This document shows positions 44,401 to 53,297 of a DNA stretch of 64,000 nucleotides, in pieces. The notes below the pieces were generated by a model, which worked only from the letters and a program-made list of their open reading frames with translations, did no database searches and was not told the DNA's origin. Source of the stretch: an uncultured Methanolobus sp. (GTDB taxonomy: Archaea; Halobacteriota; Methanosarcinia; Methanosarcinales; Methanosarcinaceae); assembly GCF_963665675.1 (NCBI RefSeq), contig NZ_OY762426.1, forward strand, positions 2,666,001 through 2,730,000, given 5' to 3'. Numbering within the stretch: the stretch's first letter is position 1; every line of letters begins with the position of its first letter. Both the position numbers and the translations under genes were made by a program.

Positions 44401-45591
44401 ATTGTGGACGATAATGAGAAAAACTGCCACATCATCGGCTCAATTCTTGAAAATGCCGGAATCAACACAGAAATAGCACATTCTGCCGAAGAAACATTGA
44501 AGATATGTAAAGAACTAACTGATAGCATTGACCTGATGATCATGGATCAGCACATGTCTTTAATGAACGGGGATGAACTGGTAAGGGAGATACGAAAAGG
44601 AAATACCTGTTATTCTGCTGATATGCCGGTTATCATTATGCAGGATTCAACAGACATGGTCACTGAAAACGAACATAAAGAGGATTCATCAATAAACAAA
44701 AGATCAGTGCATATAATAAAACCAGTAAAACAAAGAGAGTTACTGGAAAGTATTGTCAATATAATGTCGGAAGGGGAAGGCAATATTTCTGAGGAAAGGT
44801 GCGTCCCGGAATTGCCAGATGACAGGCATGGTGGAAAATACAGCATCCTGATTGCGGAGGACAATGAGGTTAATATGCTCCTGGCCTCAACATTTGTTTC
44901 CAGAATCCTGCCTGAAGCAAAGGTGTTCAAAGCAAAGGATGGAAAAGATGCTGTGCGATTATTCGGGGAAAATATACCCGATCTTGTTCTAATGGATATC
45001 CAGATGCCTGAACTCAATGGATACGATGCTACTGTCATGATAAGGAATATTGAAAAAACCAGAGGGACCCACACACCAATAATAGCTCTTACAGCCGGAA
45101 CTTTCAGAGAAGAAAAGGACAAATGTTTTGAAGCAGGACTGGATGACTACATACCAAAACCCATTATTTTTGACAACATTCGTCAGTTGTTTGACAAATG
45201 GTTATTTAAACAATATGAAGAAAATGAGAATGAAAAACAAAAAGAACATTCACTCGATCCTGTTCACTTTGATTCTGAATGGCTATCTGAAAATACAAAT
45301 GGGAGCAAAGAGCTATATGATGATATTGCAGCTATGGCCATGAAATCCTTTGTCCGAAGCCATAAAGAAATGTGTGCCGCTTTTTCGATAAATGATATGG
45401 ACAGGATGGCTACCATAGCCCATAAAACAAGGGGGACCGCACTTAACACCGGCTTTAATGTTATGGCATCCAGTGTTGAAGATATTGAAAATGCCGCAAA
45501 AAACGATCCTGAAAACGTTCTAAAGCTACTTGAAAAGATGGAAGAAGAGATCGAATATCTTATACGTTTTTTTGACAAACAAAATCAATGA
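41428..45591 (+). CDS. Large cytoplasmic hybrid histidine kinase (GAF, PAS, HisKA, two receivers, HPt)
   Basis: About 1387 residues from the ATG at 41428, four bases after GGTG. No membrane segment is found. Two GAF-like domains (about 20-180 and 190-365) are followed by three PAS domains (about 375-740). The phosphate-accepting His is in MSHEIRTPLNGI (near 754), then an ATPase domain (NLLGNAIKF, DTGIGIPP, GTGLGLSI). Receiver 1 (from about 990) has LMIMDQHM and receiver 2 (from about 1140) has LVLMDIQMP. An HPt end carries AHKTRGTALNTGF with its His near 1332. It contains a full four-step phosphorelay in one chain. Confidence 0.92.
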   Translation: MTMNSEENKKLKKLVAYSEELFQSSADEPDYNRITEMMKDISGARYAAFILFDENIDAYITKSIQGTAKHIKKASEILNFDLRKRLWDRDKNLEDKIKNNIITHFSSIHELTEGSFPGKPIILLEKTFNVGHTIIANIFRNSPNMGYFVLIYSVGEDPVNEEIIEVLSRQVGLLLERKKTEEKLRFQFRYQKMISEISSRFLRISDNEVDDAIDEALQACRELFDVEGAYAFLFSDDREILVKSYECLASGIKSHASNIIGTKLSDNPWFEKNIKENEHIYVSDIDEMPQEAEAYKNGLKQYSVKSFLHIPLTEQSDVIGFIGFSSVNKRIWSEEQIELLKVLAGIISSALEKRAEREELQIQKKRLSEAQRIGHTGSWEFDMNTGMVHASREAINIYGIEDTGATIREVQALVLPQFRSSLDQSLKDLIGLNKPYHVEFSICRPLDNEIRHISSVAEYYPDRNTVVGTLQDITERKEAEKKIAEREVWKHELIKNSMDGIVVLDLQGGVYEANQCYADMLGYSLEEVKKLHIWDWDVQIGREKFLRMSKRMHQDIKYIETLHKRKDGKILNMEISSSNAKCGEQELVFCVCRDITERKRSEEQLQNRTQMLDMALEATCAGIWDVDLLTGNIELQGLDSWKKITGYDIEDFSEYNLSMWEELIHPEDAEEVVSKFSDTASCKNDHYLAEYRMLHKNGHWVWIRAHGRISGFSKDGRPLHVYGTHISIDENKKAEEKAKAASQAKSDFLANMSHEIRTPLNGIIGFSDLLINSQPVSSQLQYLQTINASANSLLDLINDVLDISKIEAGKLELVNEKVDLRELCEQINDMLKYSAHAKGLELLSNLSPRLPDFIVADRMRLRQVLVNLLGNAIKFTSAGEVELKVIAGKTDIESKADITFSVRDTGIGIPPDKQTDIYDSFSQADSSISRKYGGTGLGLSISNKLLEKMYSELELTSEEGKGSCFSFTVKFPVETMELSYEEKTKNVEKILIVDDNEKNCHIIGSILENAGINTEIAHSAEETLKICKELTDSIDLMIMDQHMSLMNGDELVREIRKGNTCYSADMPVIIMQDSTDMVTENEHKEDSSINKRSVHIIKPVKQRELLESIVNIMSEGEGNISEERCVPELPDDRHGGKYSILIAEDNEVNMLLASTFVSRILPEAKVFKAKDGKDAVRLFGENIPDLVLMDIQMPELNGYDATVMIRNIEKTRGTHTPIIALTAGTFREEKDKCFEAGLDDYIPKPIIFDNIRQLFDKWLFKQYEENENEKQKEHSLDPVHFDSEWLSENTNGSKELYDDIAAMAMKSFVRSHKEMCAAFSINDMDRMATIAHKTRGTALNTGFNVMASSVEDIENAAKNDPENVLKLLEKMEEEIEYLIRFFDKQNQ

Positions 45592-45729
45592 ACATGTTTG
45601 TTGATTACCGATTACTTAGCTTTCTTTTCCAGTGATTCTAAAATACATGCTGATTTGTTAGTAAACCGGTGGTCAATAATACAAAATAACAAATCTTAGA
45701 ACTGCACTGCAGCCTCCATATAATCTGAA

Positions 45730-45744
45730 TAGATATATATAAAC
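45730..45744 (+). promoter_or_regulatory. Probable TATA box of the nucleotide-sugar operon
   Basis: AGATATATATAAACA lies about 35 bases before the ATG at 45771, and AGAGGAAAC just before that ATG is the ribosome site. Transcription would begin near 45763, leaving a very short leader. Confidence 0.45.
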
Positions 45745-45770
45745 ATAAAACCATATTAACCAGAGGAAAC

Positions 45771-46436
45771 ATGCAAAATAACACATATGTCCACAAATCT
45801 GCCAGATTTTATGGTTCCAGCAGTGTTGGTAAAGAGTCGGTGGTACTTGAAAATGTTATACTTGGCTATCCCCGGCACAGCATACTTATGGAGATCACAA
45901 AAGCCGGTGCCGAGATCGAAGACTACGGCCAGCCGGGTTCTGTGATAGGTGATAATGCATTCATCAGGGCTGGCACAACTATATTCAGCAATGTCAAAGC
46001 AGGTAACAATTTCAGGACGGGACACAACGCCATGATCAGGGAAAATACAACAATAGGCGATAATGTGCTCATTGGAACAAATGTGATAATTGATGGTACT
46101 GTTACAATAGGCAGCAATGTCAGCATACAGGGAAATGTGTACATTCCCACGCATGTGACCATTGAAGATAAGGTTTTTATCGGGCCATGTGCAGTGCTTG
46201 CCAACGATAAATATCCAATAAGGGGAGAATATCATCCGGAAGGTCCGGTGATAAGAAAAGGTGCTTCTATTGGTGCAAATGCTACGCTTGTCCCGGGGAT
46301 CGAAATTGGAGAAGGTGCAATGGTAGCTGCAGGAGCACTGGTCACAAAGGATGTGCCTGCATGGAAACTTGCCATCGGATGCCCGGCAAAGATAATTGCC
46401 CTCCCTGAAAAACTTGAAACATTGAACGACATATAA
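45771..46436 (+). CDS. Hexapeptide-repeat N-acetyltransferase (WbpD-like)
   Basis: A 221-residue left-handed beta-helix acyltransferase. Imperfect hexapeptides run from about residue 14 to 190 (for example [20 protein letters not shown], then [20 protein letters not shown]). The C-terminal [16 protein letters not shown] is the common end of the family. By its position ahead of aminotransferase, dehydrogenase and nucleotide-sugar dehydrogenase genes it fits WbpD, which acetylates the 3-amino group of a UDP-2,3-diamino uronic acid. The substrate assignment is from context only. Confidence 0.85.
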   Translation: MQNNTYVHKSARFYGSSSVGKESVVLENVILGYPRHSILMEITKAGAEIEDYGQPGSVIGDNAFIRAGTTIFSNVKAGNNFRTGHNAMIRENTTIGDNVLIGTNVIIDGTVTIGSNVSIQGNVYIPTHVTIEDKVFIGPCAVLANDKYPIRGEYHPEGPVIRKGASIGANATLVPGIEIGEGAMVAAGALVTKDVPAWKLAIGCPAKIIALPEKLETLNDI

Positions 46437-46490
46437 ATCGTAAATAATCACTTTATACTATTTTGTTAATTCTCAGAGATTCGTGATATC

Positions 46491-47576
46491 ATGATACCGA
46501 TTGCAAAACCACAGCTTGATGAAGCTGAAATAGAAGCTGTGAGCGACGTCCTGCGCTCAGGGATTATAGCCGAGGGGCCACGTGTTGCAGAATTTGAACA
46601 GGCATTTGCTGAATACACAGGAACTGAATATGCAGTGGCAGTAAATTCGGGAACTGCTGCCCTTCATGCTGCATTACTTGCACATGGTATCGGCAAAGGT
46701 GATGAAGTTATAACAAGCTCTTTTAGTTTCATCGCCACTGCTAACTCTGTACTTTTCACCGGTGCAAGACCGGTGTTTGCCGACATAAGGCCTGACAGTT
46801 TCAATCTGGACCCACATCTTATAGAAGAGAAAATAACACCTGCCACAAAGGCCATCATGCCAGTACACCTTTACGGGCATCCTGCAGATATGGGAGCGAT
46901 GGCTGAAATTGCAGAAGACCATGACCTTGTCCTTATTGAAGATGCATGCCAGGCCCATGGTGCTACTTACAACGGAAAGAAAGCAGGTTCTTTCGGAACA
47001 GGTGCATTTAGTTTTTACCCTACTAAGAACATGACCACAAGTGAAGGCGGTATTATCACTACTAACAGTAAGGAAATTGCAGAAAAAGCACGCATGATAC
47101 GGGCACATGGTTCAAAGCAGCGTTACCTGCATGAGATGCTCGGGTACAATCTCAGGATGACCGATATATCTGCTGCGATTGGAATGGTGCAGCTGAAAAG
47201 GTTACCGGATTATATAGAAGCAAGGCAGCGTAATGCAAAAATGCTTAATGAAGGACTTAAAAGCATAGGTGGTGTAGAGTGTCCTGTTGTCAGGGGGAAT
47301 TGCGGGCATGTGTTCCACCAATACACCATACGTGCCAGAAAAAGGGATCAGCTTGCCGATTATCTGAAAGAAAAAGGGATTGGGTCCGGCATATATTATC
47401 CTATACCAATTCACAGACAACCGTATTATAAGGAACTTGGATACAATGACACATTGATGGTGACTGAAAAAGCCTCAAGGGAAGTGCTTTCATTACCTGT
47501 ACATCCGGGAGTCACAAAGGATGACATCAACACTATTTGCACTATAATGAATGATTGGAGTGAAACAGAATGTTAA
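46491..47576 (+). CDS. DegT/DnrJ/EryC1-family sugar aminotransferase (WbpE-like)
   Basis: A 361-residue PLP-dependent aminotransferase. It starts MIPIAKPQLDEAEIEAVSDV, has the substrate-site NSGTAALHAALLA, DACQAHGATYNGKKAGSFG, and the PLP-binding Lys in FYPTKNMTTSEGG. The family adds an amino group to keto-sugars linked to a nucleotide. The WbpE role, making the 3-amino sugar after the 3-dehydrogenase step, fits the neighbours. The stop overlaps the next gene by seven bases (ATGTTAA). Confidence 0.92.
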   Translation: MIPIAKPQLDEAEIEAVSDVLRSGIIAEGPRVAEFEQAFAEYTGTEYAVAVNSGTAALHAALLAHGIGKGDEVITSSFSFIATANSVLFTGARPVFADIRPDSFNLDPHLIEEKITPATKAIMPVHLYGHPADMGAMAEIAEDHDLVLIEDACQAHGATYNGKKAGSFGTGAFSFYPTKNMTTSEGGIITTNSKEIAEKARMIRAHGSKQRYLHEMLGYNLRMTDISAAIGMVQLKRLPDYIEARQRNAKMLNEGLKSIGGVECPVVRGNCGHVFHQYTIRARKRDQLADYLKEKGIGSGIYYPIPIHRQPYYKELGYNDTLMVTEKASREVLSLPVHPGVTKDDINTICTIMNDWSETEC

Positions 47577-48508
47577 AAGTAGGCGTAATCGGCGCCGGAG
47601 CCATGGGTAAGAACCACATAAGGATCTATAGTGAAATGCCGGATGTGGAGCTTGCAGGTATATCCGATATAGACAAAGACCTTGTGGAAAGCCTTGCACA
47701 GCAATATGATACAAAAGCCTATACGGATTACAAAGAAATGCTTACATCCGGACTGGATGCAGTGAGCATTGTGGTCCCTACGAAGATGCACCGCCAGGTT
47801 GCCACTGATGCCATAGAATCAGGTGCGCATGTACTTGTCGAAAAACCTATTGCCGACACAGTAGAAAATGCCAACGCAATTATTGATAAGGCGAAAGAGA
47901 ATGACCGTCTGGTAATGGTGGGACATATTGAAAGGTTCAACCCGGCAGTAATAAAATTAAAAGAGATTATCAACTCAGGACTTCTTGGTAAGATTGTATC
48001 AATTTCAACCACAAGAGTAGGACCATATAACCCCAGGATCAGGGATGTGGGAGTAATTCTGGACATAGGTGTTCATGATATTGATGTAATATCATATCTT
48101 TACGGAAGAGATGTCAACCAGGTATATGCAGTGGCCGGAGCAGACATCCATTCTTTTGAGGACCATGCTACTATACACATGAGGTACGATCACGAGTTCT
48201 CTGGGCTGGTGGAGGTAAACTGGCTTACACCCCATAAAGTGAGGAAGCTCACAGCTGTTGGTGTTGAAGGTGTTGCGTATCTTGATTATATAGACCAGAC
48301 CGTTGAGCTGCATGACAGTGACTGGGTCAGGAAAGCAAAAGTAGAAAATAAAGAACCACTCAGGAATGAACTTGAATATTTCATTGATTGTATCAATAAC
48401 GGCAAACAGCCAAATCCTTCCGGGACTGACGGGAAGCACGCGCTGAAAGTCAGCCTTGCAGCCATCAGTTCATACAAAGAAGCAAAAATGATAGAGATAA
48501 AGGAATGA
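47570..48508 (+). CDS. Gfo/Idh/MocA-family oxidoreductase (WbpB-like)
   Basis: A 312-residue NAD-dependent sugar dehydrogenase. The Rossmann motif is GVIGAGAMGKNHIR, followed by VLVEKPIADTVENANAII with the catalytic EKP Lys, and ILDIGVHDIDVISYLYG with GxHDID, the catalytic Asp-His region. In the WbpA-B-E-D route this enzyme oxidises C3 of the UDP uronic acid. Its start overlaps the aminotransferase gene and its end overlaps the next gene by four bases, so the three are translated as a unit. Confidence 0.9.
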   Translation: MLKVGVIGAGAMGKNHIRIYSEMPDVELAGISDIDKDLVESLAQQYDTKAYTDYKEMLTSGLDAVSIVVPTKMHRQVATDAIESGAHVLVEKPIADTVENANAIIDKAKENDRLVMVGHIERFNPAVIKLKEIINSGLLGKIVSISTTRVGPYNPRIRDVGVILDIGVHDIDVISYLYGRDVNQVYAVAGADIHSFEDHATIHMRYDHEFSGLVEVNWLTPHKVRKLTAVGVEGVAYLDYIDQTVELHDSDWVRKAKVENKEPLRNELEYFIDCINNGKQPNPSGTDGKHALKVSLAAISSYKEAKMIEIKE

Positions 48509-49950
48509 TTATCATGAGCCCGAAACTCGAGAATATACTGAAAGATAAAGGGCCTATAAAAAAAATAGGCGTTATAGGAATGGGTTATGTGGGCATCCCC
48601 GCAGCAGCCCTTTTTGCTGATTCCGATAAGTTTGACCATGTGCTTGGATTCCAGAGAGATTCCCCCTCATCAGGTTACAAGATAGGGATGCTTAACCGTG
48701 GCGAAAGTCCTCTTAAAGGTGAGGAACCAGGACTTGAGGAGCTCCTGAAGAAGGTAACGGATGTAGGTAAGTTTGAGTGTACTCCTGATTTCTCCAGAAT
48801 ATCCGAACTTGACGCCGTGACCCTGGCTATCCAGACACCGTTTGCTGATCCGAAAGCACTGGAACCTGATTTTGGAGCACTCAAGGAAGGCATCCGCAAT
48901 GTTGGCAGATATCTTAAACCGGGAATCCTTGTTGTCCTTGAATCTACCATCACCCCTGGGACCACCGATGGCATGGCCAGGGAGATACTTGAAGAGGAAT
49001 CTGGGCTTAAGGCCGGAGAGGACTTTGCACTTGCACATGCCCCCGAAAGAGTAATGGTAGGGAGGCTGCTCCGCAATATTCAGGAACATGACAGGATTGT
49101 TGGTGGTATTGACAAAGCAAGCACCGACAGGGCAGTGGAACTCTATTCACCTGTGCTCACAAAGGGCAGGGTCATACCCATGAGCGCAACGGCTGCTGAG
49201 GTTACAAAGACTGCAGAGAACACATTCAGGGACCTGCAGATCGCAGCGGCAAACCAGCTTGCTCTTTACTGTGAGGCCATGGGGATTAACGTCTATGATG
49301 TCAGGGCAGGTATTGACAGCCTGAAAGGAGAAGGCATTACTAGAGCCATACTCTGGCCTGGTGCTGGTGTCGGTGGGCATTGCCTTACCAAGGACACGTA
49401 TCACCTCGAACGTGGCGTAAAACTGGGAACAGAAGATCTTGATTATCCGCAGGATGCCGAGTCAATTTATGTACTCGCACGCAGGGTCAATGATTTTATG
49501 CCTGTGCACATGTACAACCTTACAGTTGCCGCACTTAAGAGATTGAATATGGGCATAAAAGGAGCAAAGATCGCCATGCTTGGTTGGGCCTTCATCAATG
49601 ACTCCGATGATGCGCGCAATCCGCCTTCAGAACCATACAGGGACATGGTCCTTGAAGCAGGGGCAGGACTAAAGGTACATGACCCTCATGTTCTCAGCTA
49701 TCCTGGTGTTGAGCTGCTGAAAGATTCAAATGAAACTATGAAAGATGCAGATGCCATTGTTATTTTCACAGGCCACAGGGAGTACTTTGACCTGAAACCG
49801 GGGGATATAAAGAAACTCACAGGCAAAGAACACACCGTGATCATAGACGGCAGGAATGTTATCGATCCTGACACGTTCATCAATGCAGGATTCGTGTACA
49901 AGGGCATCGGACGCGGCGACAGGAACAGTCACATGATAGTCAATCAATAA
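48505..49950 (+). CDS. UDP-N-acetyl sugar 6-dehydrogenase (WbpA/WecC-like)
   Basis: A 481-residue nucleotide-sugar dehydrogenase. The NAD site is IGVIGMGYVGIPAAALF, the substrate loop EPGLEELLKKV, and QTPFADPKALEPDF and LESTITPGTTDG follow. The catalytic Cys is in GAGVGGHCLTKDTYHL, and the C-terminal NAD-binding half has LGWAFINDSDDARNPPSEPY. Such enzymes oxidise C6 of UDP-GlcNAc or UDP-ManNAc to the uronic acid; this is the first step of the pathway although the gene is last in the operon. The start could also be the fourth codon (ATG 48514). Confidence 0.92.
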   Translation: MIIMSPKLENILKDKGPIKKIGVIGMGYVGIPAAALFADSDKFDHVLGFQRDSPSSGYKIGMLNRGESPLKGEEPGLEELLKKVTDVGKFECTPDFSRISELDAVTLAIQTPFADPKALEPDFGALKEGIRNVGRYLKPGILVVLESTITPGTTDGMAREILEEESGLKAGEDFALAHAPERVMVGRLLRNIQEHDRIVGGIDKASTDRAVELYSPVLTKGRVIPMSATAAEVTKTAENTFRDLQIAAANQLALYCEAMGINVYDVRAGIDSLKGEGITRAILWPGAGVGGHCLTKDTYHLERGVKLGTEDLDYPQDAESIYVLARRVNDFMPVHMYNLTVAALKRLNMGIKGAKIAMLGWAFINDSDDARNPPSEPYRDMVLEAGAGLKVHDPHVLSYPGVELLKDSNETMKDADAIVIFTGHREYFDLKPGDIKKLTGKEHTVIIDGRNVIDPDTFINAGFVYKGIGRGDRNSHMIVNQ

Positions 49951-50581
49951 TTTTTTGATCTTCGGGATTTATATCCCGGTCATTTTCTTTTTTCCTACGC
50001 AGGTTTATCATTATCAGGACCACAAAAAGCACCTGTGCTATGGTCACTCCTATACCGTCGGCCAGAAGGTCATGCACACTGGAGGAGCGACCTGGCACAA
50101 AGGACTGATGATATTCATCGCTGACTCCATAAATTATGCCAAGTATCACTGCAAAGATAGCAGCATATTTTTTAAGAATAACGTTATCTGAGTTTTTAAA
50201 TGTCAGGTGCAGGAGAACACCCAGACCGAAATAGAGGAACATGTGTGCAATTTTGTCCATATGACCATGGGCATAATCTGCAATATCTACCAGAAAACCA
50301 AAACCCAGTTTTTCTGCAATACCTGCCAGCTCATACATAATAGGAATCTTGAAAATAGAGGCAGGTACACTCAGGTTAGACTGTGCTGATAAATAAAATA
50401 TAAATCCTGCATAAAGAATAGTCAGGGATATCAGAATCTCTTTTTTGTGTTTCATGTAATCAAAATGCTGTATCCGTGAAATCATTTTCAGGATAAGCTG
50501 GACCATTTGAAGAAAAAAAAGAGCAATTGATGCAATATATTTATTTTTAAAAAGATCACGCATGATTGTTCTGTCATACAA
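49940..50581 (-). CDS. VanZ-like membrane protein
   Basis: Up to 213 residues with four main membrane segments. The VanZ-family core is HGHMDKIAHMFLYFGLGVLL, then GIIYGVSDEYHQSFVPGRSS and SVHDLLADGIGV. The function of VanZ-like proteins outside glycopeptide resistance is unknown. The first 40 residues (MYDRTIMRDLFKNKYIAS and on) are an extra hydrophobic stretch; a start at MKHKKEILISL, residue 43, would give the usual family length. The 3' end overlaps the convergent dehydrogenase gene by 11 bases. Confidence 0.85.
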   Translation of the reverse strand: MYDRTIMRDLFKNKYIASIALFFLQMVQLILKMISRIQHFDYMKHKKEILISLTILYAGFIFYLSAQSNLSVPASIFKIPIMYELAGIAEKLGFGFLVDIADYAHGHMDKIAHMFLYFGLGVLLHLTFKNSDNVILKKYAAIFAVILGIIYGVSDEYHQSFVPGRSSSVHDLLADGIGVTIAQVLFVVLIMINLRRKKENDRDINPEDQKIID

Positions 50582-50611
50582 TTGTCGTATGAAGTTAAAA
50601 TAATTATCCAG

Positions 50612-51514
50612 TCATTCTCCAACAATCTCTTCGAGGCCTTTGTAAAGATCAACCTTAGGTTCAAAACCAATAGCTTTGGACTTTGATATACAGGAAGAAC
50701 TATGTTTGATGTCACCTGGCATAGGGTCTTTGTACTCTATGTCTATAGGGCTGTCAAATATATCCAGCACAATCTGTGCCAGTTCATCTATGCGTGTGAC
50801 AATGCCTGTTCCAACATTATAAACTTCACCGTCTTTGCCGGCACCGCCTGCCAGAAGTGTAATCATATCAACGACGTCATGGGCGGAAACAAAATCACGA
50901 GTGTTTGAGCCATCTCCAAAAATAATGGGTGGAAGTCCTTCCTTTAACCTGCCTATGAATTTAGATATAACACCAGAATAAGGATTTGAAGGGTCCTGTC
51001 TCGGACTATATATATTAAAGGGTCTTATGCTGACAGTGGGAAGACCATATGCCTCATGGTACATGCTGCAGTATTTTTCACCGCAGAGCTTGCTGGCACC
51101 ATACGGTGACATAGGATTTTGTGGATGTTTCTCATCCACTGGGAGATATTCAGGATTACCGTAAACAGCAGCCGAACTCATATAAACAAATCTTTTGATA
51201 TCGCCCTCTCTGGCCCCTTCCAGAAGGTTTAAAGTCCCAAAGACATTATTATCAGCATCGAATAACGGCTCAGACATTGATCTGGCAACGCTTATCTGGG
51301 CTGCCGTATGAATAATAATATCATTTTGAGAAGCAAGTTCTCTGGCTTCAGGAGATCTAATGTCATCCTTTACAAAACTAACATTTGAAGGCAGAACTGG
51401 CTCCTTGCCGGAGGAAAGGTTGTCCAGCACTGTAACTTCATGGTGATCATGCATGTTGTCAACCAGATAACTGCCTACCTGACCAATACCGCCGGTAATT
51501 AGGACCTTCTTCAT
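50612..51514 (-). CDS. NAD-dependent UDP-sugar epimerase
   Basis: A 300-residue extended short-chain dehydrogenase starting MKKVLITGGIGQVGSYLVDN (from the second Met at 51514; the frame opens at 51520). Catalytic residues lie in MSSAAVYGNPEYL and SPYGASKLCGEKYC; RPFNIYSPRQDPSNPYSGVI and NTRDFVSAHDVVDMI are typical of UDP-glucose/GlcNAc 4-epimerases. It ends KVDLYKGLEEIVGE, a complete C-terminus, unlike the epimerase at 23751. It likely supplies an epimerised nucleotide sugar to the nearby glycan genes. Confidence 0.9.
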   Translation of the reverse strand: MKKVLITGGIGQVGSYLVDNMHDHHEVTVLDNLSSGKEPVLPSNVSFVKDDIRSPEARELASQNDIIIHTAAQISVARSMSEPLFDADNNVFGTLNLLEGAREGDIKRFVYMSSAAVYGNPEYLPVDEKHPQNPMSPYGASKLCGEKYCSMYHEAYGLPTVSIRPFNIYSPRQDPSNPYSGVISKFIGRLKEGLPPIIFGDGSNTRDFVSAHDVVDMITLLAGGAGKDGEVYNVGTGIVTRIDELAQIVLDIFDSPIDIEYKDPMPGDIKHSSSCISKSKAIGFEPKVDLYKGLEEIVGE

Positions 51515-51606
51515 GTCCACTAAATTGTGAGCTTTATATATAACAGTACCTCAAAAATGAAAAGGAATTTCAAATAATATCAACATCAAAAAAGAAAGAT
51601 TCGGGC

Positions 51607-51762
51607 TTAGCACACAGTCTTTAACTGCTCTAAACCCATGGAGACAGTTATTGTTGCACGTTCCATGCAGTGAAGAGTACAGTACATCTCTTCACGGGCA
51701 TAATTCTCGTACACATAAATAGGACTGCCACACATTGAGCATTTCTTCTCTATTAATTTCAT
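51607..51762 (-). CDS. 51-residue zinc-finger-like protein
   Basis: The minus-strand ATG at 51762 follows AGGTGGT at a good distance and opens a 51-codon gene. The protein starts MKLIEKKCSMCGSPIYVYEN and continues with MYCTLHCMERA. The cysteines C8/C11 and C28/C32 form a CxxC plus CxxxC site for one zinc, as in small FCS/MYM-type or treble-clef fingers. A role in nucleic-acid or protein binding is possible; no family name can be given. Composition and the ribosome site support a real gene. Confidence 0.65.
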   Translation of the reverse strand: MKLIEKKCSMCGSPIYVYENYAREEMYCTLHCMERATITVSMGLEQLKTVC

Positions 51763-52163
51763 TGTACCACCTACTTCCAATGCATATCAAACATAGTGTG
51801 CACATTGGATCACTAATTATCGTATTGTGACAATAACCCAACTGTCAGCCTAACATGGACTACAATACTATATAAATTTATGTCCGATGCAATAAATTAT
51901 AATCATAATGATAATGAGAAAACAATGTTTTACATATTAGGAAAACATTATTATATAAAACATGGTTTACTTCAGAAAAACACAGTACATCGTCTGCAAA
52001 TATAAATTATATTTAAATCACAGTGAATACACAACAGTAAATACATATACAATAAATATATAAATTAAAAAAGCTAATGACAATACGTTTTAACACTCCA
52101 TCACCCCATTGGCTTATGAACATTAAATAAAGCTAAATATATTAAATTTAGAGGATTTGAACT
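51763..52163. other. AT-rich intergenic region with the promoter of the AglH-like gene
   Basis: Four hundred bases without a gene. CTAAATATATTAAA near 52131-52144 is a likely TATA box for the gene at 52164, whose ribosome site is GAGGATT at 52151-52157. No repeat, RNA gene or coding frame is visible in the rest. Confidence 0.4.
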
Positions 52164-53144
52164 ATGCTGGATCTGGATTCACCTTCAACACTTTTGGCCC
52201 TGGTTCTTGGGAGCACTTTTCTGACGCCATTTCTGGCTACGTATATCTCAATGCCCTATTTTATCAGAAAACTAACAGAGAAGGGGCTCATTGCCAGGGA
52301 TTACTACAAGAGGGAAGTTACTATGATCCCTGAAAGAGGTGGCATAGCCATCATCCTTGTGGCCATGGTATGCTTCTCCCTGAATACTTTATTCTTCAAA
52401 TTCTCATCCACAAACTACGTGATCCTTATAGTCATTGCCATGTTCGGCCTTTTCGGTATACTTGACGACATGGTGGACATCGGCAGGGTAACAAAGTTAC
52501 TTCTTATGTACTATTGTTCGTATCCACTGATCCAGTACGCCACACATACCGCGTTCACATTACCAAGTGTTGGCAATATTGAGCTTGGGATACTTTACCT
52601 GCAGTTCATTGTACCCACATATGTACTTGTAGCATCCAACCTTGTGAACATGCACTCCGGTTTTAACGGGCTTGCTTCAGGATTGTCTGTGATCGTGCTT
52701 ATCTCTTTGATTATAAAATCCGTACTTATAGGTGATGTGGACAGCATCTTTGCTGTTGTCAGCGTTACCGGGGCAACACTTGGATATTATATATACGACA
52801 GGTACCCATCAAAGATTTTCTGGGGAAACGTAGGTTCACTTACCATAGGGGCAGCCATTGGAACAATCATAGTTGTCCAAGGCTTCATCGTCAGTGGTTT
52901 TGTTATGCTTATCCCCCATACAATTAACTTCCTCATGTATGTCTACTGGAGAGCTATGAAGTTCCCGGTCGCTAAATTTGGAACGGAAAGAGAGGATGGA
53001 ACACTTGAAGTTCCAAATCCACTTACACTTAAATGGGTTCTTCCATACTATCGCAGAGTTACTGAAAAGCAGGCCACGTGGGCAATGTATGCCCTGACCA
53101 TGCTCTTCTGCACAATTGGGATACTTTTGCCAGGAAGGTTTTAA
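52164..53144 (+). CDS. MraY/AglH-like UDP-GlcNAc-1-phosphate transferase
   Basis: A 326-residue membrane enzyme of the polyprenyl-phosphate sugar-1-phosphate transferase family, with about ten membrane segments. Motifs are GLIARDYYKREVTMIPERGG, FGLFGILDDMVDIGRVTK (the DD pair), NLVNMHSGFNGLASGLSVI and WGNVGSLTIGAAIG, then the His loop HTINFLMYV. In archaea this class (AglH) puts the first sugar on dolichyl phosphate for N-glycan or surface polymer synthesis. A Rho-independent-like hairpin follows the stop by about 150 bases. Confidence 0.88.
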   Translation: MLDLDSPSTLLALVLGSTFLTPFLATYISMPYFIRKLTEKGLIARDYYKREVTMIPERGGIAIILVAMVCFSLNTLFFKFSSTNYVILIVIAMFGLFGILDDMVDIGRVTKLLLMYYCSYPLIQYATHTAFTLPSVGNIELGILYLQFIVPTYVLVASNLVNMHSGFNGLASGLSVIVLISLIIKSVLIGDVDSIFAVVSVTGATLGYYIYDRYPSKIFWGNVGSLTIGAAIGTIIVVQGFIVSGFVMLIPHTINFLMYVYWRAMKFPVAKFGTEREDGTLEVPNPLTLKWVLPYYRRVTEKQATWAMYALTMLFCTIGILLPGRF

Positions 53145-53297
53145 ACTCTGACATCCTATTCCAAGATGTTTTTGCATTCAGGCATTCTATGGACTATTAT
53201 TCAGAGTCATGAAAATGATACAAATGCAGTATTTTGCAAACAGCGATCGGCAACATGACAAAATAGTATACATTTATAGCTGTTTATACTGAAATAC

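Noticed and set aside
44610..45122. A 170-codon minus-strand open frame inside the hybrid kinase
   Set aside because: It overlies the two receiver domains, whose motifs are clear on the plus strand; its composition is Ser/Leu-rich noise.
45756..46451. A 231-codon minus-strand open frame over the acetyltransferase gene
   Set aside because: It mirrors the hexapeptide-repeat gene exactly, is rich in His and Cys as expected of a reversed shadow, and has no family pattern or ribosome site.
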